A stretch of 64,000 nucleotides of DNA from Massilia frigida (GTDB taxonomy: Bacteria; Pseudomonadota; Gammaproteobacteria; Burkholderiales; Burkholderiaceae_D). Both the position numbers and the translations under genes were made by a program. The stretch spans positions 62,001-126,000 of the forward strand of contig NZ_WHJG01000006.1 in the NCBI RefSeq assembly GCF_011682175.1, read 5' to 3'. Under the pieces are notes generated by a model. The model was not told where the DNA came from, did not search any database, and was given only the letters and a program-made list of their open reading frames with translations. Below, piece by piece: positions 54,486-62,037 of the stretch. Numbering within the stretch: position 1 is the first letter of the stretch; every line of letters begins with the position of its first letter.

Positions 54486-55309
54486 TGGCTTGGTCCTTCG
54501 GTAGGATCGATCAAGGCGCCGCCCAGTGCGCGGACCAGCGCCGCGCGCGCTGCCGGCGCCGCATTCGCGGCCACCTTGGTCAGGGCATCGGCGCGCCAGG
54601 CGCTGCGCGCGAGGACGGTCCAGATGCCGCTGGCGGGCACGCCGCGCGGCGGCGCCACGATATGCGCGGGGAAGGCCGCGGCTTCCTGTGCATCGTCGTG
54701 ATGGCCGGCGCGCGAACTGGCCATGGCCGCGTCGCGCAGGCCGCCCAGCGGCAGCATGGCGCCGTCCAATTCGCGCCGGTGCATCGGCAGCACCAGCGCG
54801 CCGAACACGCGCACGTCGCCGCCCGCGTTGACCCAGCCGGCTTCGGCCCCGGCGCGGCGCAGCGCGCGCACGGCCAGGTCGACCGCGTAGCCTTTGGCGA
54901 TGCCGTCCAGGGTCAGGCGCACGGGCCGCCGCAGCCTGGCCCAGTGCGCGCCGATCTCGATGTCGGCGGCGCTGCCGCGCTCCAGCGCGGGCCTGCCGCC
55001 GTGGTCGGGCAGGGCGCCGCAGCGCACCAGGGCGCCGCCCACGGTGCAGTCGAACAAGCCGTCGCTGGCGCGCATCATCGCGCGCGCGCTGCGCAGCAGG
55101 CGCAAGGTGGAGGAAGACAAGGGCACCGCTTGTCCGGGCGCCAGGTTCAGGCGTGATAATTCGCTGGCGCGGTCATGGAAACTCCACAGCGCCTGCGCCG
55201 TTTCGATGCTGGCAAAAGCAGCCTGCACCGCGGCCGGCGCGGCGCCGCCGCGCGCGCCGACTTCGACGTAGGTGCCCAGCAGCGGGCGCATGCGCCTGAT
55301 GTCAGCCAT
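54482..55309 (-). CDS. apbE: FAD:protein FMN transferase ApbE
   Basis: ApbE attaches FMN covalently to a Thr of exported target proteins, using FAD and Mg. The 275-aa protein has MRPLLGTYVEVGA, SFHDRASELSRLN and the core LTLDGIAKGYAVD, though a clear signal peptide is missing from the chosen start (ATG 55309, overlapping the FMN-binding gene by 8 bp). The frame is open to 55363 without a better signal. Its likely substrate is the SGAT protein directly upstream. Confidence 0.9.
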   Translation of the reverse strand: MADIRRMRPLLGTYVEVGARGGAAPAAVQAAFASIETAQALWSFHDRASELSRLNLAPGQAVPLSSSTLRLLRSARAMMRASDGLFDCTVGGALVRCGALPDHGGRPALERGSAADIEIGAHWARLRRPVRLTLDGIAKGYAVDLAVRALRRAGAEAGWVNAGGDVRVFGALVLPMHRRELDGAMLPLGGLRDAAMASSRAGHHDDAQEAAAFPAHIVAPPRGVPASGIWTVLARSAWRADALTKVAANAAPAARAALVRALGGALIDPTEGPSQ

Positions 55310-55847
55310 GGCCCAGGTACAGCTTGTGCATGACGAGCAAGCGCTTGACGCCATCGAGCACATTGCGGCTCGACAGGGTGGCGCCGCTGATGTTGGGCAC
55401 GTCCTGATCGAGCTTGAACGGATCGGCCAGGGTCTTGCCGATGAAGTGCTTGCGCCAGCCCATGTCGCGGATCTGGCCGCCGTGCGTTTCGCGGTAGCTG
55501 AGCACCTCGACGCCGATCACCCGGCCATCGGGCGAGAGCGCGGTGGCGTAGGTGATGAATTCGTGCTTGCCCACCACCTCGTCGACGATGAACCAGCCCA
55601 GGAAGGCGCCTTCGCGTTCGGCGCGCCACATTTTTTGTTCCTCGGTCCGCTGGCGCACGCCCGCCAATTCCTTGATGCGGTCGCGCTGCTCGCTACTGAG
55701 CTTGAGCGGCCGTTCGGCGAAGGTTTTCGCCGTCGGGAACAGCAGCGATTGCGCCGCCGTCACCGTCAGGTAGTCGGTGGCGTGGGCGGGCGACACCAGC
55801 GCGGCCATCGGCAGCAGCAGCGCGGCGGGGTCGAAATAGCGTCGCAT
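55302..55847 (-). CDS. FMN-binding domain protein with covalent-FMN SGAT motif
   Basis: A 181-aa secreted protein. A signal peptide (ending SPAHA, residue 23) is followed by an FMN_bind domain with the flavinylation motif NISGATLSS; Thr157 is the expected attachment site for ApbE. It likely works as a periplasmic one-domain flavin electron carrier. It sits between the outer-membrane protein gene (10-bp gap) and apbE (8-bp overlap). Confidence 0.88.
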   Translation of the reverse strand: MRRYFDPAALLLPMAALVSPAHATDYLTVTAAQSLLFPTAKTFAERPLKLSSEQRDRIKELAGVRQRTEEQKMWRAEREGAFLGWFIVDEVVGKHEFITYATALSPDGRVIGVEVLSYRETHGGQIRDMGWRKHFIGKTLADPFKLDQDVPNISGATLSSRNVLDGVKRLLVMHKLYLGHG

Positions 55848-55857
55848 GGCACTCTCT

Positions 55858-56748
55858 TTAAAAGTTGTAGCCTACCTTGAAGCGGATTTCATTCTTGGTC
55901 TTTTCGATCAGGTGCAGATTGGTGTCGGTCTGGCCGGTATATTTTTCGCCGCCGCCGCGCACTTGCTTGAAGGCGGTCAGCGTGGCCCACCATTTCTGGC
56001 CGGCGTAATGGATGCTCGGGCCGGCGAACAGGGTCCAGCGTTCCAGGCCGACTTCGGTCTCGTACTCCGATTCGCGCACCGTTTCGGCACCGGCGTACCA
56101 GCCCGGCGCGAAACGGTAAGACACGCCGGCGCCGAACTTGGTGGAGATTTCCATTTCCGGATCGGTCGGCCAGTCGAAGTCCTCGGGCAGGTTGGCGATG
56201 GCCTTGCGCTTTTCGCGCGCGGCGCGTCCACCCACATTGCCGATCACGACCAGTTGGCCTTCGAGGAAGTATTTCTGGACCTGCATCTCGAACTCGACTT
56301 CGACTTCGCTCTTGTTGCGTCCCGAGTGCGGGTCGAGGCGGCCCAGCTCCACCGAGGCGATGCCGGAGACGCCGATATCGTCCTTGGCCGGGCTGAGGAA
56401 GTTGTACTTCATGCCCAGTTCGACGCTGCGCGCGCGCAGGCCGCTCTTTTTGTCGCCCGGCAGATAGCCGTCGACGACCAGGCCCGAGGTGTTGATCGCC
56501 AGGCCGTTCAATTCGGCCGAGACCTGGAAGCGGTCGCTCACGCCGTATTCGACTTCGGTCTTGGTATCGAGCGCGCGATAGTGGCCCGCACCCTTGTCGG
56601 AACGGTCGGTGAACCATTGGTAAAACTCGCTGCTACCTTTCGGCAAGGTTTCTGCGCCACGCACGTAGCCCAGCAGGTTTTCGTCGGCCAGGGCAGGCAG
56701 GGACAGCGACAGGGCGGCGATCGCCAGGAAAAGACGGCTTGGGGACAT
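55858..56748 (-). CDS. DUF6662 family outer-membrane beta-barrel protein
   Basis: A 296-aa exported protein with signal peptide MSPSRLFLAIAALSLSLPALA. The mature part consists of alternating amphipathic strands and ends with an aromatic strand (EIRFKVGYNF), the pattern of an outer-membrane barrel. The match to DUF6662 is from memory of its ENLLGYVRGAETLPKGS start. ATG 56748 is chosen over 56778 because it starts the signal peptide. It is first in the operon, about 60 bp below a Fur box. Function unknown. Confidence 0.75.
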   Translation of the reverse strand: MSPSRLFLAIAALSLSLPALADENLLGYVRGAETLPKGSSEFYQWFTDRSDKGAGHYRALDTKTEVEYGVSDRFQVSAELNGLAINTSGLVVDGYLPGDKKSGLRARSVELGMKYNFLSPAKDDIGVSGIASVELGRLDPHSGRNKSEVEVEFEMQVQKYFLEGQLVVIGNVGGRAAREKRKAIANLPEDFDWPTDPEMEISTKFGAGVSYRFAPGWYAGAETVRESEYETEVGLERWTLFAGPSIHYAGQKWWATLTAFKQVRGGGEKYTGQTDTNLHLIEKTKNEIRFKVGYNF

Positions 56749-56808
56749 CGTGGGAGTTCTCCGAAAGGTATGCGGCATGGATGCCGCTATGATTGATCCG
56801 GCATTTTA

Positions 56809-56827
56809 AATACTAATCATTCTCATT
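56809..56827. promoter_or_regulatory. Fur box upstream of DUF6662/FMN/ApbE operon
   Basis: On the minus strand AATGAGAATGATTAGTATT contains TGAGAATGATTAGTA, matching the 7-1-7 Fur consensus TGATAATGATTATCA at 12 of 15 positions. It lies 61 bp upstream of the first gene of the leftward operon and in the AT-rich promoter zone, so iron repression by Fur is predicted. Confidence 0.72.
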
Positions 56828-56932
56828 ACAAGTCGCGATATCAATTGCGCCGCCGTTTCCGGTCCTGGACAATTCTTGATTGCAAGATTGCTTCTTTGTT
56901 ACTATTTCTATTCCTTGCTGAAGAAAGCCATC

Positions 56933-57750
56933 ATGTTGTTACGCGCCGCTGTTGCCGCCTGCCTGATGTGGTCCATCTGGCGATGGCGATGGCGTCCGCG
57001 CCGACCGGGGTCGAGAAGTCGTTCGCGCTGATTGATGCGGGCAAGCACCGCGCGGCGCTGGTCTTGCTCGACAGGGCCAGGGAAACCGATCCGTCGCCCC
57101 AGGTGCTGTGGGGCATCGGCCTGGCGGCATTTGAACTGGGCGAGTACGACAAGTCGCTTGACGCGCGCCTGGGGTTCGCACGCGTGAACGCCGACTGGCG
57201 CGGGAGGGTGAAACTGGTGCAGACCTGCCAGGCGCTGGGCCGGCTGGAGGAGCGCGACAAGCAGCGCGCGGCGCTGGTGGACCTGTGGACCAGCGGCGCC
57301 AACGCGGAACTGAGCAAGGAAGAGTCGTTCCGGCGCGAACAGTTCAGCCGCGCGGGCAGGGCTATTTCCCCGTTCGAGAACTACCTGCCGGCCGGTACCG
57401 GCCGGGTGGTGTACGTGTTCGAGGTCGATGCGGACGGCGGCAAGCCCGGCTGCCGCATCAGCCTGGGCAGCTAGGACGCGAGCAATTCGATCGCGGCAGA
57501 GTTAGGCGAGGTGCCGAAAGGCAAGAGGATGTATCACCTCGACCAGTACGGCGAGGAGTATCATGAGACGCTCGGCTCTTATATCGGCCAGCCGTCGTGC
57601 GACGTGGTGCGCAAGGCCGTGCTGGCCAAGGTGGCGGGCGAAATGAAGGCGATGTCGAGCAGCAGGTACAAGGAAAAGTATGCAAAGAGCACTATTCATC
57701 TGCAGCCAGAACCGGCTGCGCAGCCCGACGGCGGAGCAGGTCTTCGCTAG
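56933..57750 (+). pseudogene. Secreted TPR-like protein, broken by a frameshift and an in-frame TAG
   Basis: From ATG 56933 the frame reads MLLRAAVAACLM, the first half of a signal peptide; the second half (VHLAMAMASAP) is in another frame, consistent with two extra bases or one missing near 56968. The protein then runs as a helical-repeat region (AGKHRAALVLLDRA, AAFELGEYDKSLDA) and a beta domain (GRVVYVFEVDADGGKPGCRISLGS) up to TAG 57472-57474. After that the same frame continues for 91 codons (DASNSIAAELGEVPKG, YHLDQYGEEYHET). No family recognised. Its 3' end overlaps the phosphatase-like gene. Confidence 0.7.
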
Positions 57751-58003
57751 CTGGCCCGGGGTCGAGACCGACTCGGCCGGCCTGGGCGGCGACGCCTCGG
57801 TGCCGCTCTCGCCCGAGCAGATCGCCTGGGCCACCATCGTGTTCGTCATGGAAAAGGCACACCGGCGGCGCCTGGGCGAACGTTTCCGCGCGCATCTGAA
57901 CGGCAAGAAGGTCATTTGCCTCGATATTCCCGACGATTACAGCTACATGCAGCCGGAACTGGTCAGCATCCTGGAAACCAAGGCCGGAAAATTCCTGCGT
58001 TGA
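57680..58003 (+). CDS. Low-molecular-weight tyrosine phosphatase-like protein
   Basis: A 107-aa protein related to low-molecular-weight protein tyrosine phosphatases. The N-terminal P-loop CSQNRLRS keeps the CX5R-S pattern, and DIPDDY near the C-terminus supplies an Asp that could act as general acid. It is shorter than classical LMW-PTPs (about 150 aa), as usual for this small subgroup. AAGGA lies just upstream of the ATG. Confidence 0.85.
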   Translation: MQRALFICSQNRLRSPTAEQVFASWPGVETDSAGLGGDASVPLSPEQIAWATIVFVMEKAHRRRLGERFRAHLNGKKVICLDIPDDYSYMQPELVSILETKAGKFLR

Positions 58004-58103
58004 ACGTCCTTGCCGGGCAGTGGCGTATAATTGCACGGTAGAAATTCCTCTTTCCCTCGCGATTAGGCGGACCGGTGCCGCCGTCGCGCCTATCCTGCCA
58101 TTC

Positions 58104-59294
58104 ATGAAAAATCTGCTTCTGCGTGGCGCCGCCTGCGCGCTGTTCCTGCTGCCTGCAGCCAGCCGAGGTGCGTCCGGCCAGGCGCCGGTGAGCGCGAACC
58201 ATGCGGCCATCGATGCGGCGCTCGAGCGCGCCCTTGAGGCCGTCGACAAGGCCAGTGAGGCGAGCGCCGCCCATGACGCCGCCAAGGAGCACACCGATGC
58301 GCTGTGGGCCTTGATGTCCGTGCTGCACTACGAAAAGCGCCTGGCGGCCATCATCGACAGCGACACAGGCGCCAACCCCGCGCAGCGCGCCAATGCGCAT
58401 TTCTTTGCGCAGCGCTCGGCGTCGGACCTGGTTGCCCAGATGGTGTTCATCGTGCGCGGCGAGATCGACGCCAGGCAAGCGCGCGCCATGGCCCTTGCCT
58501 ACGCCACCCCGGTCGGGCAGCAGGCGCTGGCGGGCGTGAAAAGCGCCGCCGTGGATGCCTTCAACGCAGCGCCCGAAGCGCGCCTGCTCGCTGCCAGCGA
58601 ACAGGCCACCGGGGCGCGCATGCAGGACGCCATCCTGGCCTGGGCCGACCTCCAGGTGGTGACGCTGCTGGCGACGGCAACGGCGCGCGCGCGCGGCTAC
58701 AACGCCCAGCTGAACGATCCGGCCAGGCGCGGTACGCTGCCGGCGGACCCGCAGCCGACCGGCCACGCCGACATCGACCGCATGATGTCGGCTTCGCTCA
58801 GCATGGTGCGCGACAGCACCGTATTGGCATGGCGGCTCGACGATGAGCTCGACCGCCTCGGCCGCGCGCAGGTGCTCAGTCCCGCGAGCCTGGCCAGTGT
58901 CGATGGCACGGCGCGCGCACGCCGCAGCGTTGCGCTCATGCGGCCGCCCTCGCAAGCGTTCATCGTGGCCGCAAAGGCGGTGGTGGCGCGTTCGCGCGCG
59001 CAACTGAGGACCAACGGCGTCGCTCCCCACGATCGTTTGACCGCCGTCATGCACGGCGTCTTCGACAAAAGACTGGTGCAACTGGCGCAGCTGGATATCC
59101 TCCAGCGCCAGCAGTACGACATTGTCGACCGCATGCTCGCTTTCGCCGGCGAGCGCCCGGGCCAACTGATCCTTACCGCCGACGGCGTGGACGCGCCCGA
59201 CAGCGCCGCGCGCACACGCTGGCTGGCGCTGCTGAGCGAGATGCAGGACAACATGCAAAAGACTGCCGCCGTCTCGGCGCCGGCTGTGCCGTAA
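58104..59294 (+). CDS. Secreted protein of unknown function
   Basis: A 396-aa exported protein, signal peptide MKNLLLRGAACALFLLPAASRGA. The mature protein is largely alpha-helical and alanine-rich; the first half (TPVGQQALAGVKSAAV) faintly resembles DUF2059-type sequences. I do not recognise a family. ATG 58104 is chosen because it begins the signal peptide; the open frame extends to 58020. Codon use matches neighbours. Confidence 0.7.
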   Translation: MKNLLLRGAACALFLLPAASRGASGQAPVSANHAAIDAALERALEAVDKASEASAAHDAAKEHTDALWALMSVLHYEKRLAAIIDSDTGANPAQRANAHFFAQRSASDLVAQMVFIVRGEIDARQARAMALAYATPVGQQALAGVKSAAVDAFNAAPEARLLAASEQATGARMQDAILAWADLQVVTLLATATARARGYNAQLNDPARRGTLPADPQPTGHADIDRMMSASLSMVRDSTVLAWRLDDELDRLGRAQVLSPASLASVDGTARARRSVALMRPPSQAFIVAAKAVVARSRAQLRTNGVAPHDRLTAVMHGVFDKRLVQLAQLDILQRQQYDIVDRMLAFAGERPGQLILTADGVDAPDSAARTRWLALLSEMQDNMQKTAAVSAPAVP

Positions 59295-59366
59295 TTGTGC
59301 ATGTGACATGCCGCACGGGGTATAGTCATGCTTTCGACCCCGCGTCGGCTACCTGGGACACCCGCC

Positions 59367-59870
59367 ATGAGAATACTCCGTCATCTACTGCTCGCTGCCG
59401 TCATTGCCCCAGCCATCGCGCATGCAGCGCCGAAAACGAAGCCGGCGCCCAAGCCGGTGACCTCGTTCTTCCCGCAGCTCGACCTGGGCCGCTTTTTGGC
59501 CGATAACTTCGACCTGGCCTCGGTGCGCAGCTCCCTGGCCGCGCGCCGCACCCCGGAGCTGCGCACCTTTGCCGATTTTGGCATGCTGCCGACCAACACC
59601 GGCGACGACGTCGTCACCTTCGATGGCGAACGCTGGCTGTACCAGCTGCGCGTGGTGCGCCGTGCCGATATCAACAACGACGGCATCGAAGACCTGGAAG
59701 TGTGCTTCACCGACCGCGCCAAGGGCGCCAGCTACGATTCGTCGCAAAGCCTGCTGGTGAGCCGCTATTCCGACGAAACCTACGCGGTCGCGCTGCGCTA
59801 CGAGTCCGAGGCCTGCGGCCCGGCCACGAAAAACAACGCGGGGCGCACGCGCACCATCGAAATCAAATAA
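59367..59870 (+). CDS. Secreted protein with EF-hand-like DxNxDG loop
   Basis: A 167-aa exported protein with signal peptide MRILRHLLLAAVIAPAIAHA. A central DINNDGIED matches the calcium-binding loop of EF-hand or dockerin-type repeats, here a single copy, followed by LEVCFTDRAKG. The rest is unfamiliar. ATG 59367 starts the signal peptide; an upstream ATG at 59328 is less likely. Confidence 0.7.
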   Translation: MRILRHLLLAAVIAPAIAHAAPKTKPAPKPVTSFFPQLDLGRFLADNFDLASVRSSLAARRTPELRTFADFGMLPTNTGDDVVTFDGERWLYQLRVVRRADINNDGIEDLEVCFTDRAKGASYDSSQSLLVSRYSDETYAVALRYESEACGPATKNNAGRTRTIEIK

Positions 59871-59885
59871 GCGCGCAAGCCGCGC

Positions 59886-60680
59886 TTATTGCGCGGCCCA
59901 GCCGCCATCCATGTTCCAGGCCACGCCGCGCACCTGGTTGCCGGCCGGGCTGCACAGGAACACGGCCAGCGCGCCCAGTTCTTCCGGCGTGACGAATTCG
60001 CCGGAGGGCTGCTTTTCGCTCAGCAGGGCCTTCTTGGCTTGCTCGTTGCCGATCCCATCCCTGGTTGCGCGCTCGTCCACCTGTTTTTGCACCAGCGGCG
60101 TCAGGACCCAGCCCGGGCAGATGGCGTTGCAGGTGATGCCGGTGCCGGCCGTTTCCAGCGCGGTGACCTTGGTAAAGCCGACCAGCCCATGCTTGGCCGC
60201 CACATAGGCCGATTTCTGCGCCGATCCCACCAACCCGTGCACCGACGCCAGGTTGATGATGCGGCCCCAGTTCTTTTGCTTCATGCCGGGCAGCGCCAGG
60301 CGCGAGGTGTGGAAGGCCGAGGTGAGGTTGATGGCGATGATCGCATCCCATTTCTCGGCCGGGAAATCCTCGATATTGGCCACATGCTGGATGCCGGCGT
60401 TATTGACCAGCACATCGACGCCGCCGAATTTGTCGGACGCGAAGCGCATCATCGCTTCGATCTCGGCCGGTTTCGACATGTCGGCGTTGTGGTAAGCCGT
60501 CTGTACCCCGAATTCGCGCGCCAGGTCGGTGTGCAGTTTCTCGATGTGCTGGGCGTCGCCGAAGCCGTTGAACACGATGTTGGCGCCTTCCTGGGCCAGC
60601 GAACGCGCCATCCCCAGGCCGATACCCGAGGTCGAGCCGGTGACCAGAGCGGTTTTACCACTCAACATACTTGATTTCAT
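59886..60680 (-). CDS. bdhA: 3-hydroxybutyrate dehydrogenase
   Basis: A 264-aa SDR that oxidises D-3-hydroxybutyrate to acetoacetate with NAD. The cofactor loop is TGSTSGIG, and catalytic Ser/Tyr/Lys lie in NLASVHGLVGS and YVAAKHG. The block IQHVANIEDFPAEKWDAII is the specific signature of bacterial BdhA. Its product is the substrate of ScoAB, encoded at 45.9 kb. It diverges from the hydrolase gene across about 110 bp. Confidence 0.94.
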   Translation of the reverse strand: MKSSMLSGKTALVTGSTSGIGLGMARSLAQEGANIVFNGFGDAQHIEKLHTDLAREFGVQTAYHNADMSKPAEIEAMMRFASDKFGGVDVLVNNAGIQHVANIEDFPAEKWDAIIAINLTSAFHTSRLALPGMKQKNWGRIINLASVHGLVGSAQKSAYVAAKHGLVGFTKVTALETAGTGITCNAICPGWVLTPLVQKQVDERATRDGIGNEQAKKALLSEKQPSGEFVTPEELGALAVFLCSPAGNQVRGVAWNMDGGWAAQ

Positions 60681-60791
60681 TGTGTCCTCTAGAGAAAGAG
60701 TTAGGGGTTGATGATGTAGAATTCTAAACGCAGTGAAGATTGAAACACATATTTAGCAGTGGCGACGGATGACGCCCAACGAGGAGCCGGC

Positions 60792-61673
60792 ATGATCGAA
60801 GCAAGAATCAAATCCGTCCAGTGCATCTCGCCCGCCGGCTTGCACCAGATGTCCTACAAGGAGTGGGGCGACGAGGCCAACCCGCGCGTGCTCGTGTGCG
60901 CCCATGGCGTCACGCGCGTGGGCGACGATTTCGACAATCTGGCGCGCGCGCTGGCCGGCCGCTACCGCGTGGTGGCGCCCGACGTGGTGGGGCGCGGCCG
61001 CTCCGGACGCCTGCGCAACCCGCAGTTCTACCGCGTGCCGCAGTACGTGAGCGACATGGTGACGCTGATCGCGCGCGTCACCGCCAACAGCGGCAGCGGC
61101 GGCGTCGACTGGTTCGGCACCTCCATGGGTGGCCTGATCGGCATCGCGCTCGCCTCGCTGCCGGACACCCCGGTGCGCAAGCTTGTCCTCAACGACATCG
61201 GCCCCACGCTCGACCCGGCGGCCTTGCTGCGCATCGGCGACTACATCGGCCAGGACCTGCGCTTCCCGACCTTCGACGCGGCCGCGCGCTTCGTGCGCGA
61301 GGTGTCGCAGTCGTTCGGCGAGCACTCCGAGGATGAATGGCACAAGCTGGCCAGCGACGTGCTGCGCCAGGAGAGCGACGGCCAGTGGGTGCGCCATTAC
61401 GACATGGGCCTGGCGCTGCCGTTTCGTTCGGCCACGCCGGAAAGCGCGCAAGCCGACGAAGCCATGCTGTGGGCCGCCTACGATGCGATCCGCTGCCCGA
61501 CCCTGCTGGTGCGCGGCGAGCACTCGGACCTGCTCTCGCGCGAGACGGCCGCCATCATGGCCGGGCGCGGCCCGCGCGCCAGCCTGGTCGAAATTGCCAA
61601 CGTGGGCCATGCCCCGACCTTTATCCACGACGACCAGATCGCCATCGCACGACAATTTTTGATTGGTACTTGA
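60792..61673 (+). CDS. Alpha/beta hydrolase
   Basis: A 293-aa hydrolase with oxyanion motif AHGVTRVGDDF, nucleophile elbow GTSMGG, the acid in VRGEHSDLLS and the His in NVGHAPTF. The substrate is unknown; an esterase or lactonase is possible. ATG 60792 has GGAG 6 bases upstream. The RidA-like gene follows 8 bp later and relA after that, suggesting one operon. Confidence 0.88.
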   Translation: MIEARIKSVQCISPAGLHQMSYKEWGDEANPRVLVCAHGVTRVGDDFDNLARALAGRYRVVAPDVVGRGRSGRLRNPQFYRVPQYVSDMVTLIARVTANSGSGGVDWFGTSMGGLIGIALASLPDTPVRKLVLNDIGPTLDPAALLRIGDYIGQDLRFPTFDAAARFVREVSQSFGEHSEDEWHKLASDVLRQESDGQWVRHYDMGLALPFRSATPESAQADEAMLWAAYDAIRCPTLLVRGEHSDLLSRETAAIMAGRGPRASLVEIANVGHAPTFIHDDQIAIARQFLIGT

Positions 61674-61681
61674 AAGACATT

Positions 61682-62032
61682 ATGGAAATTACACGACTGC
61701 ACGTAGGAAAACGCCTGTCCGAAGTGGCCATCCACAATGGCACGGTCTACCTGGCCGGCCAGATTGCCGATGATACGCTCGCCGACATCGTCGGCCAGAC
61801 CCGCGAGGTGCTGGGCCACGTCGACCGCTTGCTGGCCGAAGCGGGCAGCCACAAGAGCTGCATCCTGATGGCGCAGATCTTCATCGGCAGCATGGCCGAT
61901 TTCGAGGGCATGAACACGGTGTGGGACGAATGGGTCGCCGCCGGCCACACGCCGCCGCGCGCCACCGTCGAATCGAAGCTGGCCAACCCCGCATGCCTGG
62001 TTGAGATCGTCGTTACCGCAGCGCTGCGCTAA
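61682..62032 (+). CDS. RidA family protein
   Basis: A 116-aa YjgF/YER057c/UK114 protein, a trimeric enamine/imine deaminase type. HNGTVYLAGQIADD at the start and VESKLANPACLVEIVVTAAL at the end are family motifs. The arginine typical of active RidA (in the R-x-x-x near the C-terminus) is replaced by Lys-Leu-Ala in this stretch, so it may belong to a non-archetypal subgroup. It overlaps no gene; relA starts 5 bp later. Confidence 0.85.
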   Translation: MEITRLHVGKRLSEVAIHNGTVYLAGQIADDTLADIVGQTREVLGHVDRLLAEAGSHKSCILMAQIFIGSMADFEGMNTVWDEWVAAGHTPPRATVESKLANPACLVEIVVTAALR

Positions 62033-62037
62033 GCCGC

